DNA of 64,000 nt, taken from assembly GCA_028753945.1 (NCBI GenBank), contig JAPNXP010000007.1, forward strand, positions 5,084,001-5,148,000, in the 5' to 3' direction. Within the stretch, counting starts at the first letter, position 1. Every line of letters begins with the position of its first letter. A model generated the notes under the pieces. That model had not been told where the DNA came from, searched no databases, and saw only the letters and a list, made by a program, of their open reading frames with translations. The DNA comes from Hexactinellida sp. DTS-2022 (taxonomy: Eukaryota > Porifera > Hexactinellida). This document shows, one piece after another, positions 1 through 10,387 of the stretch. The translations under genes and the position numbers were made by a program.

Positions 1-3000
1 AATTAATGCAAAGTCGTTATCACAATAAGTGAGTTGTGTGATAGGCCCACTCCTGTCGCGACGATGCGACTGCGATTCTTTCATTTCCAACTCTGGATAC
101 AGCTTACGACTGGTTCCTATAAAGTATTCACATTCGTATTGTATTAGCAGTACCACGCCGATATTCGGGATTAAGTTATTCAGGAAACTAGTTGCAGGTG
201 TCTTACGTGACGTAGTACCGCCCATGGCAACCGGGAGAATGCCAATTGGCATGCGCGTTAAAGTATAGTCCTTGGAAGGAAAGCCTCTATAAGGCATCAA
301 CTGTTTGGGAACTTGTCCCGTGTGCTCAAGCATTTTAACCTGCACCAACTTCTCGAATTCAGATATATCGTAGAAACTGTATAAACGTCGATCAAATACA
401 TTAAACGCATTAATTGCCCCTTCATCACGTTGTTTGCATCCGAAAATAAGGTCAAGCCATTTGTGAATGTTCTTAGAGACATGTTGGGACTCGAGAGCTT
501 GTCTGTGTTTCAGAACAAACAGTCTCGGATCGTTCGAAGCCCAATTAGGAAGTTCTACATCTTTAACACAACTTTTGCATTGACGCACACCAAGTTTCAG
601 ATCAGCTCTGTTAATGAAGATCTCTGGGAAATAAAAGAATTCTGGGATTAGTTCTTTGAAGCTTTTCGACCCAGGCTCTGTGTTCTGGTTCCAAATAGTC
701 TGAATGTTATGGAAAGATCTGTCAGCGAGGTCGAACTTCCCTCCTTGGAACTCTATAAACTGCTGAGTGAAAGGGGGAATACGGATAAGGAAATATAGAA
801 CGGATGGAGTATTAGAGTAGAGACTGGTGTACATTAGCTCTTTTTCTGTCTCATTGTAATTATCCAATAATTTGTTTCTACCCTCTTCTGATTGTGCTGG
901 TAAAGGGAGGGAAAGATCTCTGAATGATTTTGAGTTTGCAAGGTTCAGTTCATTACTTGTGTAGTCGTTAAGTACGAATGGGAAGATAGGATATTGCATG
1001 AGGTCATTGAATGTGCGGCCTGCAAGCTGATTCAAGTCCATTATAAGTTGGAAGTTAGATCCACCTTGTCGCCATTTCGCGATACACTCTTCCACACGGT
1101 CTTTCAATTTAGTGTTCATGTTATTTTTCAATTTACCAGTGTGTAAGTAAAGGATTTTGTCATATACTTCATCTCTGCTTTTCTTATTCTCAAACTCTAG
1201 GAACAAAGTGTGTCCGTTATGAAGACAAAATTCAAGTGCAATGTCTTTCAATTTACACAGCCTTTGGTATATGTGAGCCAAATCAGCGATTTTCCATGAA
1301 ACACCAGTACATTCACTATCATAGGGTAATAGTTTGGTGTGCGAGATTTCTTTGAGCGGTTGATCTGAGAAAAAGAATAATTCCTTCGCTGTTATAATCA
1401 ATGTTCCATTTCTTTTATGGTCTTGGCTTATGCTAGAACACGGCATGTCTAGGATAATCTCAACATACGGAGGTTTCTCATTAAGTTGTATATCTTTTAA
1501 ATGCTCAGGAAGATCAAGGAAAAGATATATTAGTGGGTGTTTAGTTTCGGTCGAGAATTTCTTATCTCCGTTAAAGAATGAAGGCTCTATATCACACGGC
1601 ATTTGCATTAACCGCATTCGTATACGGTTAGGCCCTTCTGTGGGATCGAGACCCCATATTTTATGGCGATTATCATCACCAAACCACAAAGACCTATCGT
1701 GCATCATATTTTGTATGAGAGAACGCCAGCCATGCAAACACCCTAGCACGTGAGTATGCCATTCTCTGAGATTCTGAAGAGCACACCCTTTTATTCCAAT
1801 ATGCAGTTCATGTGCGATGTGGTCTATCTGCTCCTTGCATTCCTGAGTGGCTCTCTTGTCTCTACGCCAACTCTCTATGACGGTTGCACGGTGATTATCC
1901 ATATCTTGGTTCCAGTAAGTTCGAGCCTCGTTCTCTTCTTTGCGCCAAGCGTTATTAATCTCCGAGAGTTTTGAATACTCAGATTTGGTGCCTTCGTTCC
2001 AAAGATCAGCTAGCTTAGCGAAGGAGCGCGGGAAATAGGATTTCTGCTTTCTTTCAAGAATAGCATCAAAGAAATCAGAAACGGATTGGTGCTTTTCTGG
2101 AGGGAAAAAACGCTCATCTGGGCCGAATTGATGGAACAGCTCACTTGCTTTGTAAACCAAACGAATTAAGAATTTCTCTCTTGTATCTTTACAATCGTAA
2201 AAAACCGAGCTCTTTTCATCTCCAGCTATTTCCTTGACAAGAGAGCGACAAGTTTTATGGTTTAACATACACCATATGACGTAGGAGCGTAATACTTTGG
2301 GCCGTTTCGTATCCAACATAAATGAAAATAGTTTGAAAAATTGTGAAAGGTGGTTTGGTTTGTCCACAAAATTTCTGTTCTTTTTCGCTGAATCATATTT
2401 CATGTATAACTCCCTACGCAAGGAAAGTAATATCTCAGAAAGCTTAAGCAGAATCATTGAAGCGAATAACCAATCTATATTCTGTATATCAGTACGAGAT
2501 AAATTGGATTCTGTAATTACAATTGTAATGGAAGCATCTAACAGAGAAATTTCCTCAGATTGTTCGTTTAGATTGTAAGAACTGGTGCCGATTGATGGAG
2601 GGAAAAATACACTGTTGTTTTCTGTGAAAACGGGATGAGTGAATAGGATTATGCCTAGAGCGCGAGAAATCAATTCTTTAAATCGTTTCGTCAGATCTTC
2701 TTGGTCCACCATCTTCCCAATTGAGAGAGGAGGGATGATTTTGGATGTGTCCATATTTAGAATTATCGTGAAACTTTCCTTCAAAGCTAAATACTGCAAA
2801 GCTCTACTGAATTGGTAGCCAATTTTGTAATCAGGATTATCCTTACACTTCATCTCGTAGGAATGGAAGAAAGTTAGAAAATCTTCCAACATACTGAACA
2901 GAGACGGACTTATTATTGCGTAAAAACAGATTACTTCGAAGAAAGTTCTAATATCTTTGATTAAAAGAACCCTGTCATCTTCACTGAGTATATCGAATTT

Positions 3001-6000
3001 CTTAGTCGCTTTAATTTGGAAGGCGAAAATATAGAGGTTTTCAAGCAAATGTTCTTTGTAGGCTAAATTCGCGAAATTCGGTATATCCTGGAACAGTTTC
3101 ATTAGCAAAAGCAACGATTGATGACAAGTCCTCACACACGCAAGTGCACAAGGCTCAATAATATAGAAAATAAGAATAGAAGCGTGCAGATTGAAAGTAG
3201 GAATTGTCCGATCAGTTAATCCCAGCTCTCCTGCGAGATTCAGTTTTATCGCCGGGCTGATCCAACGGAAACAAGCCTCAACGAGGTCACGCGAAACCGA
3301 ATGTTTAGAAAGTTTCACACCTAACACATGAAACCCACGCATTTCCATAAACCGAAGACGATGTATTTCCGTAACTCTAAGATACAAGATACGTAGCGTA
3401 TCTATGAGCTTAGTGCGATGCATTACAGTGTACATACAAGAGTCGTGAAGCAATACTTCTTGCTTTAGTGGACTGTCAGGATCGAAGAATAAGTGTGACA
3501 GCGAATCCGGTGTGTTGACTAGAACTGAAACTATCAAATCAAGTATTGATAACTCAATTGTAACATTTACGGAGTTTGTCGGTGAAGAATATACATCCAC
3601 GTTTAATGAGTGTGGTTGATTATGGAATATGCTGTTAGGGGGATTCTGTGGTACATTATTGTACTCTAAAACTTGTAAGAAAGATGAGTTGATCGGAGTG
3701 TTCGAAAATAGAGAATTTTCGGGTGAAGGAATGTCACAAAAAGCACTTGGGCTTATATTCGAAGAGATATTACGAGATGTAGTGTTCATTAAGCTGGTAA
3801 AATTCTCTCGCGTGACACGAATTGATTTCTCCACTGGGTCAGGGTGCAACTGGCTAACAAAAAAAAACTCTGTTATTAGCCGCAAGTTAACTTGGAAAGT
3901 CTTCTTATCATCAAACTGTTGCTCAACTAGACTCCGAATTAGTATTAAATATTGATTAGCGACTTCAATGGAGAGAGGAGAAATGTATTTATCCAAACTC
4001 CGCTCTTGCAAACTAAACAGAAGCCTATGCAGTGTCTTAGTATTTCGGAAAACGTCTATATTTCCATCCACTGTGAGAAAATTATTCAATTTTTTCAACA
4101 AACATTTCCAAACAGGTTGGCATCGGTTCCAAATTCTCCAATTTAATAAAATATGTTTCAATATCTCAGGTGAACTTATCCTACCGTTATAATCCTTGCA
4201 CCAAGAAAGGAAAAGCTCGAGTATTTGCTCACCAACAGGTGCTTTAGAACTTTCAAAAACACGAGACAATAATACGATACCTTTAATCTGCAACATAGAT
4301 TCATTAGTGAATCGATGGAATTCACAACATGATTTAATTGTCTGTAATACCAAATAGACAGGATATTCATTATTCGGCCCTCCATCTCTCACTAGCATAG
4401 CAATCAGATATAATAAAGCTGAAATACCACCCCAACAATGGAGTATATCAGGGAGATGCGGTAGTATTTGGGGTTGTATTGAACGACTCTGGTCATCAAT
4501 CATTTTGAATTCAATTGCATCGTTCATCGGAGCATCTAATGGAGTTTTCAGTCGTGAGTAAAGAAATGTACAATGTTCAAAAGCGGAATAGGAAAATAGA
4601 AAACCAGGCAATTCACCACTCTTTATAGTCTGTGCATTGAACAGACCGTAAGGAGACACAATATGAGGTCCCCTGCGGTATATATGTCCCATTTCTTTCG
4701 AGCCTAATATTGCTCTGTACACAACTAGACTAGAAAATTTCCAGTTCGTTGATGCTACGTCATTAGTCAGTCTAATGTTGGGGACTTCACCACCAATTAT
4801 CACATTCCATAGCGACAACCCGTTGGTAGGGTGTGGGTCTGGAAATCGTATTTCCTTCACTTCGTTCAGTTTAGTTCCATCAATGTACACCAACACGTAT
4901 ACTCTAAGGCCCTGTGAATCCTTGGGCTCCTTATCGTACCACACGGATATACCGAGATTCTGCCACATGCCAGGTCGAAGAATATTCTCGAACTCTATTG
5001 AATCGACGTTAGAAGGGAAAGTACCTAATTTTGATGTTTTTACTGTGATTGGAATAATTTTAATTGTTCTCGATAGGTCGGTAGCAGTTATAAGCAGGCG
5101 ATGTGTTATGGGAGAAAATGAGTCTGTCAGTTCAATGCTGAAGAGGGGAATGGAATGGAGTCCATAGGCTACAGATAGCCAGAGAGAAAAACTCGCTCCT
5201 GATAGCAATTTATGATCGGTTTTAGGTAAGCGTATACAGTATGGTTTGTGTCGAGAAATTGATTCACCTTTGGTAATCGTATCAGGTATGGGAGATGACT
5301 CGTGGCTTTTCAATTCCCAGAAACGTAGAATTGTGTTTTGTTGGTCCTTTTCACTAGATACATGATCAAATTTTAAAGATGTCAATGGGAATGATATGAA
5401 ATAACAAGGAGGGATTAATCCATCTTTGGAAAAGTCAGAAATATAAGCTAAAATTTCTGCTATTTTGTGCGTGTAATTCGCTTTATGGAATAATAGCAAA
5501 AGCATCTTCAGTTGTTGAGGATTGATTGAATATTTACCAAGAATTTTCAACAATTTTGTTATAATATTACCGCAATCTGACTCGGCCATGGTTTCATCGT
5601 TCACCAAAATATGACCGCAAATCTTAATCAATTTGGTGAATATCTGTAATAGGTGGAGTATGTGTAAGTTGTATGGAGATTTTATTATTTCCATTAGCAG
5701 TTCAAAAGTTGGCAATGCGTCTTTTAACACCTCAGGTGTGATGTTGTGTGGAGCGAGACTCATTTCGAAAAGGGTGAAAACTTGACGAATCGCTTCGGGA
5801 AAATAAACTATATTTCCATCTTGATTGGAACGTGGAATGTTCTTCTTAACTGAAAATGAAAGATCTGGAGCCAAGAAATCCTCTATTTCAGCTACGTAGC
5901 CTTGATCATGGCTTTCTGTGGTTTGGCTTTGGCTATTTTCCCGAATACTGTTTGTAAACAAACGGCCTAAATATAGATCAGAGTTAACTGGGTAATGCTC

Positions 6001-9000
6001 TGCATCATTGAGACCATGTACGTGGTAGTTTTTCTTCAACTGGTGTGGATTAACTAATGTTAATGTAGATAAAGACATTAAAGTGTAGACATAGTATTTT
6101 CCACTTGGACACTTATAAAAGTCAATTTCCTTCAAGCAGTCTCCGTTCAAAGATTTAACTAACCTCTTGAGGCCTTGTAAACCTTTTGCTTCGGAACGTT
6201 CTGTCTTTAAAGACACAACACAACACAAACCTTTTATTGAAATAGCATACGTGAACATGCTGACCAACACTGAACATAGTTTTTCCAGTGAAGAATGATT
6301 CGGTGAGTCTACATTGAATTTAATGAATTCATTAATTTTCTTCATAAACTTACCTAACCCGTGAGCACAAGTAACGAATAGATCGTCTAGCTTGTACGAT
6401 ATAATCCAGTGGGCTAGGAAACTGCTGGAAGGATGTTGATGGCTTAGAATCTCTGCCACAGCTCTCCATAGATCACGATGTAACTCCAAACGTGAGTGTA
6501 TCACTGGCAAGTTATCGATGATTGTTTCAAAATTGGGTGCCAAATATAGCTCGGATAAAGCAAGTTTTATAGCTGTATTAGAAATGAGTTTCAATTTATA
6601 ATTCTCATGCGCGTGAGACCATAAATCAGAGGAAGCTATAGTATTAGTTGGGTCTGGAAGGCTAGAAAGACCAAGGATAAGACCAAAGAGAAAAGTTCCA
6701 TTTTTCAAAGTAATCGTCTGAAATTTCATTTCTTCGTGGTCATCAGCAATATTAATAGATTTACTCAGATTAGCAAACGGATCGTCATTCAGAGGATGTG
6801 ATGGGACAATAATTGACTCCGTTTCTCGATTGTATGAAATCTTACCAGTAAAGTATTGTCTAGACTCTCGCATACAAACACATTTTAAACTTTTGATAAC
6901 CGCTTTACGGAGTTCATTCTGATTCCCAATCCAGCTGAATAGAATCCCAAGATAATCCTCGTATAATTGTTTTTCTTCTCCATCTTCAAAGAAAAACTCT
7001 CCCTGTTGGTCTCTCTGTTTAGAGCTCTTTGACAACAGCTGTAAACTACTGGAAACCAATTCTAGCAAGCGAATAGCCTCATCCCTGATTGTAGCGAAAT
7101 TAACAAAACTGATTTCCATTGGTTCTGAAGTGGGTGGATTTGTAATGTATTTGTTGATAGAAACTAGCAAAGGGAAGAGAACTTTAAAAACAACCGTTTT
7201 CCGCAACTGAAATCCTCCTAAGTGAAGCAGTCTAGACAGGTGAGTGAGAAGCGCTTGTCTCTCTTGAATTCCAATTAACTCTCCCGTTGTCGAGCAGAGA
7301 TCACTGGTTGGTGACAACATTCGTTGATAGATATCCAGGAAATTCCAAGATTGAGAACTTTGGGTCTCTAATTTACTAAAGTATAAGGTCTCCTCACAAT
7401 CGCTGATCCTAATCAGTGTATTTTCAATAATATCCAATATCTGGAGTTGTATGTCTGGTGTGTCGTGAAATTTTGATAAATTGTTTAAGAATGGAGTGAA
7501 TGTGAGACCGTGGATAATGTGAGGAGAAGATTTGGAGTTACGCAATGAAAATAAAATATGTGAAGTTATCGAAGCACAAAGGTCTCTTGAAATTATCAAT
7601 TCAATTAGATATGTAACCAATGTGCTAGCAAAGGCGCTTACTTCTTGTATGTTTATCTTGAACAACTCATCTATAAAGTTTATCAAACTTGCATTTGCAG
7701 ATTTTAATGATACAACTAGGAGATTATAACTGTGTGATTCAAGGTCAGAAGGCGGAGTGAAATTCTTATCAATTTTTCTAATCGTATCAGGTATAATTGG
7801 GAATAAATTCTCTCCAAGTACACCGAGGAATTCGATCAAAACAGCACGTTGTCTGACGCCAATAGATTCCAGTTGGGAGATTATCATCCTATTCACCAGC
7901 ATTGTACCATTCAGAGCCTCGCTTATAACAGTATTAAAACCAAAATGGTTTGTATTCAACAGTGTAGGTAGTTGTAGTGTATTTTTCAGAAATGAAAATG
8001 TAGCCGTTGGAGCAGTTCGTAATAGAAACAGTAGAACTTGAGTGTGTTTCGATACAAGTATTAGTTCACTGAAACAGACCCTGAGTGATAACCGTAGGAA
8101 TAGCATCTTAATGCTGTCAGTGGAGTGAATGAGTTGTTCATCTTGATTCGAGTTTTTGAATGCGGTTACTTCTTGGTCACATATCTTCTTGTGTACATCC
8201 ATTAAACCATGGATAAGACAAACGTGTATTTTAATCGCATTCCCAATGATAGATTCTGTTTGTATTAAATTCTCGAATAGAGATAAGAGCAGTATTACAA
8301 CCTCTACATTACTCCTGGCACATAGAAATTCGATATTGTCAGTGAATATCTCAAGTTCATTTGAGTTCTTATAAGCCACACTCCATTCTTGTAGAATTAC
8401 GTCACTCGAAGCATATTCTCCTCTCGAACCCCGTTCCATCTGAAAAGGATCGAAAAGGGTAGGTCGAACTTTTGTACTCCTAGAAGATAGCTCATCAATA
8501 GAAAGAATTTTCAGATTTGTGAAATTACCCTGAGCTGTTTCAGAAAGAAGAGGCTGAGGAGTTGATAGATTCAAATTAGGGATTATTTGTTTGAGGATTA
8601 GAAGTATCTTGAGAGGGAGTTCTACGTGTCCGGGTGAAACCTGTCCACAGAGGATATTCAGAGTGTGTAGGAGGAGGTAACCAAAGTCGTTTGATAAGCA
8701 TTCAAGTTTGTGACAAGATTTTAGAACCGAGTTTTTAGTCTTGATAACAGTAGATGTGTTATAATCTGGTTCTTTATAAATGTCGAGTTTGATTTGGTTG
8801 AGTAGAGAGATTAATTCTTTGGCCAGGAGAGTACACACAAATGAGAGGTCACCCGGGAATGATATTATAGCTTGTACAGGTTGTATTGAATAGAGAGATA
8901 TGAAACATTGTAGGAATTTTTTCAATTTCAAAGGCTTTAGATTTTCAGATTCTTCACCCAAATATGTTTCCCATTCAACAAGTAACTGCGCAGAAATAAT

Positions 9001-9168
9001 GTTTGAAATTGACATTGGTTCTTTATTTGAAATTGAATATTCAAACTCTCCATTGGGTATAACGATGTGATGTGTTGAATAGGACTCTGTTATTGAGTAT
9101 GAGAAGTTGTCGAGGTGGGGTGACCGTGATACTGTGTCGGAGAAATAGTCTGGTTCCTCTATACTCAT
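1..9168 (-). CDS. LYST: LYST-type BEACH-domain giant protein, 3' end beyond the left edge
   Basis: Seen: the reverse strand reads open from an ATG at 9168 to base 1, 3056 codons with no stop, so the gene continues off the window. A concanavalin A-like domain lies around residues 1325-1465 (FSLWLSVAYG; GMWQNLGISVW). A PH-BEACH domain follows at about 2565-2675 and the BEACH domain from about 2700. BEACH motifs include FPFVLNDYTS, FYFPEIFINR, LGVRQ, ELPNWASNDPR, HRQALESQHVS and KWLDLIFGCKQ. The HRQALES/VSxNI/W.DL.FG series matches LYST better than NBEA or WDFY3. The last ~60 residues probably enter the WD40 region. Known: LYST controls size and fusion or fission of lysosome-related organelles, and human LYST is about 3800 aa. 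Odd: no intron is needed across 9.2 kb, whereas vertebrate LYST has dozens of exons. Confidence 0.93.
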   Translation of the reverse strand, partial: MSIEEPDYFSDTVSRSPHLDNFSYSITESYSTHHIVIPNGEFEYSISNKEPMSISNIISAQLLVEWETYLGEESENLKPLKLKKFLQCFISLYSIQPVQAIISFPGDLSFVCTLLAKELISLLNQIKLDIYKEPDYNTSTVIKTKNSVLKSCHKLECLSNDFGYLLLHTLNILCGQVSPGHVELPLKILLILKQIIPNLNLSTPQPLLSETAQGNFTNLKILSIDELSSRSTKVRPTLFDPFQMERGSRGEYASSDVILQEWSVAYKNSNELEIFTDNIEFLCARSNVEVVILLLSLFENLIQTESIIGNAIKIHVCLIHGLMDVHKKICDQEVTAFKNSNQDEQLIHSTDSIKMLFLRLSLRVCFSELILVSKHTQVLLFLLRTAPTATFSFLKNTLQLPTLLNTNHFGFNTVISEALNGTMLVNRMIISQLESIGVRQRAVLIEFLGVLGENLFPIIPDTIRKIDKNFTPPSDLESHSYNLLVVSLKSANASLINFIDELFKINIQEVSAFASTLVTYLIELIISRDLCASITSHILFSLRNSKSSPHIIHGLTFTPFLNNLSKFHDTPDIQLQILDIIENTLIRISDCEETLYFSKLETQSSQSWNFLDIYQRMLSPTSDLCSTTGELIGIQERQALLTHLSRLLHLGGFQLRKTVVFKVLFPLLVSINKYITNPPTSEPMEISFVNFATIRDEAIRLLELVSSSLQLLSKSSKQRDQQGEFFFEDGEEKQLYEDYLGILFSWIGNQNELRKAVIKSLKCVCMRESRQYFTGKISYNRETESIIVPSHPLNDDPFANLSKSINIADDHEEMKFQTITLKNGTFLFGLILGLSSLPDPTNTIASSDLWSHAHENYKLKLISNTAIKLALSELYLAPNFETIIDNLPVIHSRLELHRDLWRAVAEILSHQHPSSSFLAHWIISYKLDDLFVTCAHGLGKFMKKINEFIKFNVDSPNHSSLEKLCSVLVSMFTYAISIKGLCCVVSLKTERSEAKGLQGLKRLVKSLNGDCLKEIDFYKCPSGKYYVYTLMSLSTLTLVNPHQLKKNYHVHGLNDAEHYPVNSDLYLGRLFTNSIRENSQSQTTESHDQGYVAEIEDFLAPDLSFSVKKNIPRSNQDGNIVYFPEAIRQVFTLFEMSLAPHNITPEVLKDALPTFELLMEIIKSPYNLHILHLLQIFTKLIKICGHILVNDETMAESDCGNIITKLLKILGKYSINPQQLKMLLLLFHKANYTHKIAEILAYISDFSKDGLIPPCYFISFPLTSLKFDHVSSEKDQQNTILRFWELKSHESSPIPDTITKGESISRHKPYCIRLPKTDHKLLSGASFSLWLSVAYGLHSIPLFSIELTDSFSPITHRLLITATDLSRTIKIIPITVKTSKLGTFPSNVDSIEFENILRPGMWQNLGISVWYDKEPKDSQGLRVYVLVYIDGTKLNEVKEIRFPDPHPTNGLSLWNVIIGGEVPNIRLTNDVASTNWKFSSLVVYRAILGSKEMGHIYRRGPHIVSPYGLFNAQTIKSGELPGFLFSYSAFEHCTFLYSRLKTPLDAPMNDAIEFKMIDDQSRSIQPQILPHLPDILHCWGGISALLYLIAMLVRDGGPNNEYPVYLVLQTIKSCCEFHRFTNESMLQIKGIVLLSRVFESSKAPVGEQILELFLSWCKDYNGRISSPEILKHILLNWRIWNRCQPVWKCLLKKLNNFLTVDGNIDVFRNTKTLHRLLFSLQERSLDKYISPLSIEVANQYLILIRSLVEQQFDDKKTFQVNLRLITEFFFVSQLHPDPVEKSIRVTRENFTSLMNTTSRNISSNISPSAFCDIPSPENSLFSNTPINSSFLQVLEYNNVPQNPPNSIFHNQPHSLNVDVYSSPTNSVNVTIELSILDLIVSVLVNTPDSLSHLFFDPDSPLKQEVLLHDSCMYTVMHRTKLIDTLRILYLRVTEIHRLRFMEMRGFHVLGVKLSKHSVSRDLVEACFRWISPAIKLNLAGELGLTDRTIPTFNLHASILIFYIIEPCALACVRTCHQSLLLLMKLFQDIPNFANLAYKEHLLENLYIFAFQIKATKKFDILSEDDRVLLIKDIRTFFEVICFYAIISPSLFSMLEDFLTFFHSYEMKCKDNPDYKIGYQFSRALQYLALKESFTIILNMDTSKIIPPLSIGKMVDQEDLTKRFKELISRALGIILFTHPVFTENNSVFFPPSIGTSSYNLNEQSEEISLLDASITIVITESNLSRTDIQNIDWLFASMILLKLSEILLSLRRELYMKYDSAKKNRNFVDKPNHLSQFFKLFSFMLDTKRPKVLRSYVIWCMLNHKTCRSLVKEIAGDEKSSVFYDCKDTREKFLIRLVYKASELFHQFGPDERFFPPEKHQSVSDFFDAILERKQKSYFPRSFAKLADLWNEGTKSEYSKLSEINNAWRKEENEARTYWNQDMDNHRATVIESWRRDKRATQECKEQIDHIAHELHIGIKGCALQNLREWHTHVLGCLHGWRSLIQNMMHDRSLWFGDDNRHKIWGLDPTEGPNRIRMRLMQMPCDIEPSFFNGDKKFSTETKHPLIYLFLDLPEHLKDIQLNEKPPYVEIILDMPCSSISQDHKRNGTLIITAKELFFFSDQPLKEISHTKLLPYDSECTGVSWKIADLAHIYQRLCKLKDIALEFCLHNGHTLFLEFENKKSRDEVYDKILYLHTGKLKNNMNTKLKDRVEECIAKWRQGGSNFQLIMDLNQLAGRTFNDLMQYPIFPFVLNDYTSNELNLANSKSFRDLSLPLPAQSEEGRNKLLDNYNETEKELMYTSLYSNTPSVLYFLIRIPPFTQQFIEFQGGKFDLADRSFHNIQTIWNQNTEPGSKSFKELIPEFFYFPEIFINRADLKLGVRQCKSCVKDVELPNWASNDPRLFVLKHRQALESQHVSKNIHKWLDLIFGCKQRDEGAINAFNVFDRRLYSFYDISEFEKLVQVKMLEHTGQVPKQLMPYRGFPSKDYTLTRMPIGILPVAMGGTTSRKTPATSFLNNLIPNIGVVLLIQYECEYFIGTSRKLYPELEMKESQSHRRDRSGPITQLTYCDNDFALI

Positions 9169-9202
9169 TGGGTACTGCTAGTGTGACGTCATAAACTGAA
9201 TA

Positions 9203-9388
9203 CAGGTAAACCTCCGAAATGCGACACTTTTGGGAGCAGCGCTTGTGCCGGATATTCGGAGGTTGTCACATTTCGGAGGTTGCCCCCACATGCATTATTT
9301 ATATGGGAAAGTCAATCGGGAGAATGGTTTTGTGCCGTGTCTCGGAGGTTGTCGTATTTCAGAGGTGCCGCTTTTAGAGGTTTACCTG
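9203..9388. mobile_element. MITE with CAGGTAAACCTC termini
   Basis: The left end reads CAGGTAAACCTCCGAAATG and the right end is its inverse, finishing AGGTTTACCTG. The CCGAAATG/CATTTCGG motif recurs internally, giving a foldback of about 186 bp. TA precedes the left end. There is no coding capacity, so it is a non-autonomous DNA transposon, of Tc1/mariner-pogo type judging from the TA and CAG ends. Confidence 0.75.
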
Positions 9389-9389
9389 A

Positions 9390-9576
9390 CAGTCGAAACC
9401 GGTTTTTCTAACTAATCGGGTTTTTTCTAACTAATCGTTTTTTTCCAACTAATTAGCCTATTCTAAATGTGTAAAAATTCCAATTTGTTGTATTTTCAAT
9501 CGATTTATTCTAACTATCAGATTTTCTTACTTTATTTCCATGCAAATAATTGGTTAGAAAAAACCGGTTTCGACTG
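9390..9576. mobile_element. MITE with CAGTCGAAACCGG termini
   Basis: Terminal inverted repeats of about 28 bp: CAGTCGAAACCGGTTTTTCT at the left and its inverse (AAACCGGTTTCGACTG) at the right, followed by TA. The left end lies one base after the previous MITE. The interior has several 'ctaacta(a)tcg' motifs and no ORF. Non-autonomous, TA-targeting DNA element. Confidence 0.8.
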
Positions 9577-10016
9577 TATGATAAATTATAATAAACTATA
9601 GAATACACAGTTTTTCCATTGTACATACCGAAACGATTGGCATTTAGACTTAGATAATAAGGAATAGCTTACTCTTTTAGTATATTAACTAGGTTTATAA
9701 GTAATGAATGTTGAAATTTGTATTTCTGATTTAGTTAATTTCTCTTTGAATGATAAACATTAGTAACAAATCTAGCTAAAGCTTCTTATTAAAATGGCTT
9801 GAAATAGGCTACTAATATCGGAAGAATTTGAACACTAGGGTATTCATATTTAATTAATGATACGAATTGGGAAGTTAGAAGATTTCGACCTCAACCAATA
9901 TCATCAATACATAAACTTTATCAGCACACCTCACGCAGTAAGTTAATTAGAAAATATTGATAATTCTTATCATCGATCTATTAAGGAATTTTAATCGGTG
10001 TGCTGTTAATTAATTT

Positions 10017-10180
10017 CAGTAGACTCGTTAATATTAACGCGGGCAATGCGAAATATCGGTAAAGGAGTACAAGATTTAATTCCCTAGCCTATTCAAATGC
10101 ATGAAAGCGCCTCCGGTTACTATGAGTTTTCGGATAATTCGAACAAATTTAGACGGTCCCCTGGTGGTTGGTGTTGATAA
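10017..10180. mobile_element. Worn MITE of the CAGTAGAACCTCGTTA family
   Basis: The left end CAGTAGACTCGTTAATATTAA and interior motifs (aatatcggtaaag, gacggtcccctggtg) match the better-preserved copy at 15562-15712 in order. The right terminus is no longer recognisable, so the end point is approximate. It is an old copy. Confidence 0.5.
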
Positions 10181-10387
10181 TAATGAGAATATAATGTATA
10201 TGTACCACTACTTTGTTTTAAGACGGTGATCATAATAGGCCCCTAATATACATATACGTGTACGTTAATAAAGGAAAAGGAAAAACCAGACAGAATAATT
10301 AGCAAACAATGAAAAAATAGTCTTCAAAATAAACATATGTATATACAGTAAAAGAATATTAGCCCACACTTCATATCTACAATACAA

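Larger units (their letters stand above)
9169..10387. other. Intergenic spacer upstream of LYST, rich in MITEs
   Basis: No convincing coding sequence. It holds two abutting TIR elements (9203-9388 and 9390-9576) and a worn element at about 10017-10180. The LYST promoter must lie here, immediately next to or inside the first MITE, which starts 35 bp upstream of the ATG. The rest is AT-rich unique sequence. Confidence 0.7.

Noticed and set aside
29-8374. Many plus-strand ORFs of 60-130 codons
   Set aside because: All lie antisense to the continuous LYST frame and have no recognisable motifs; they are shadows.
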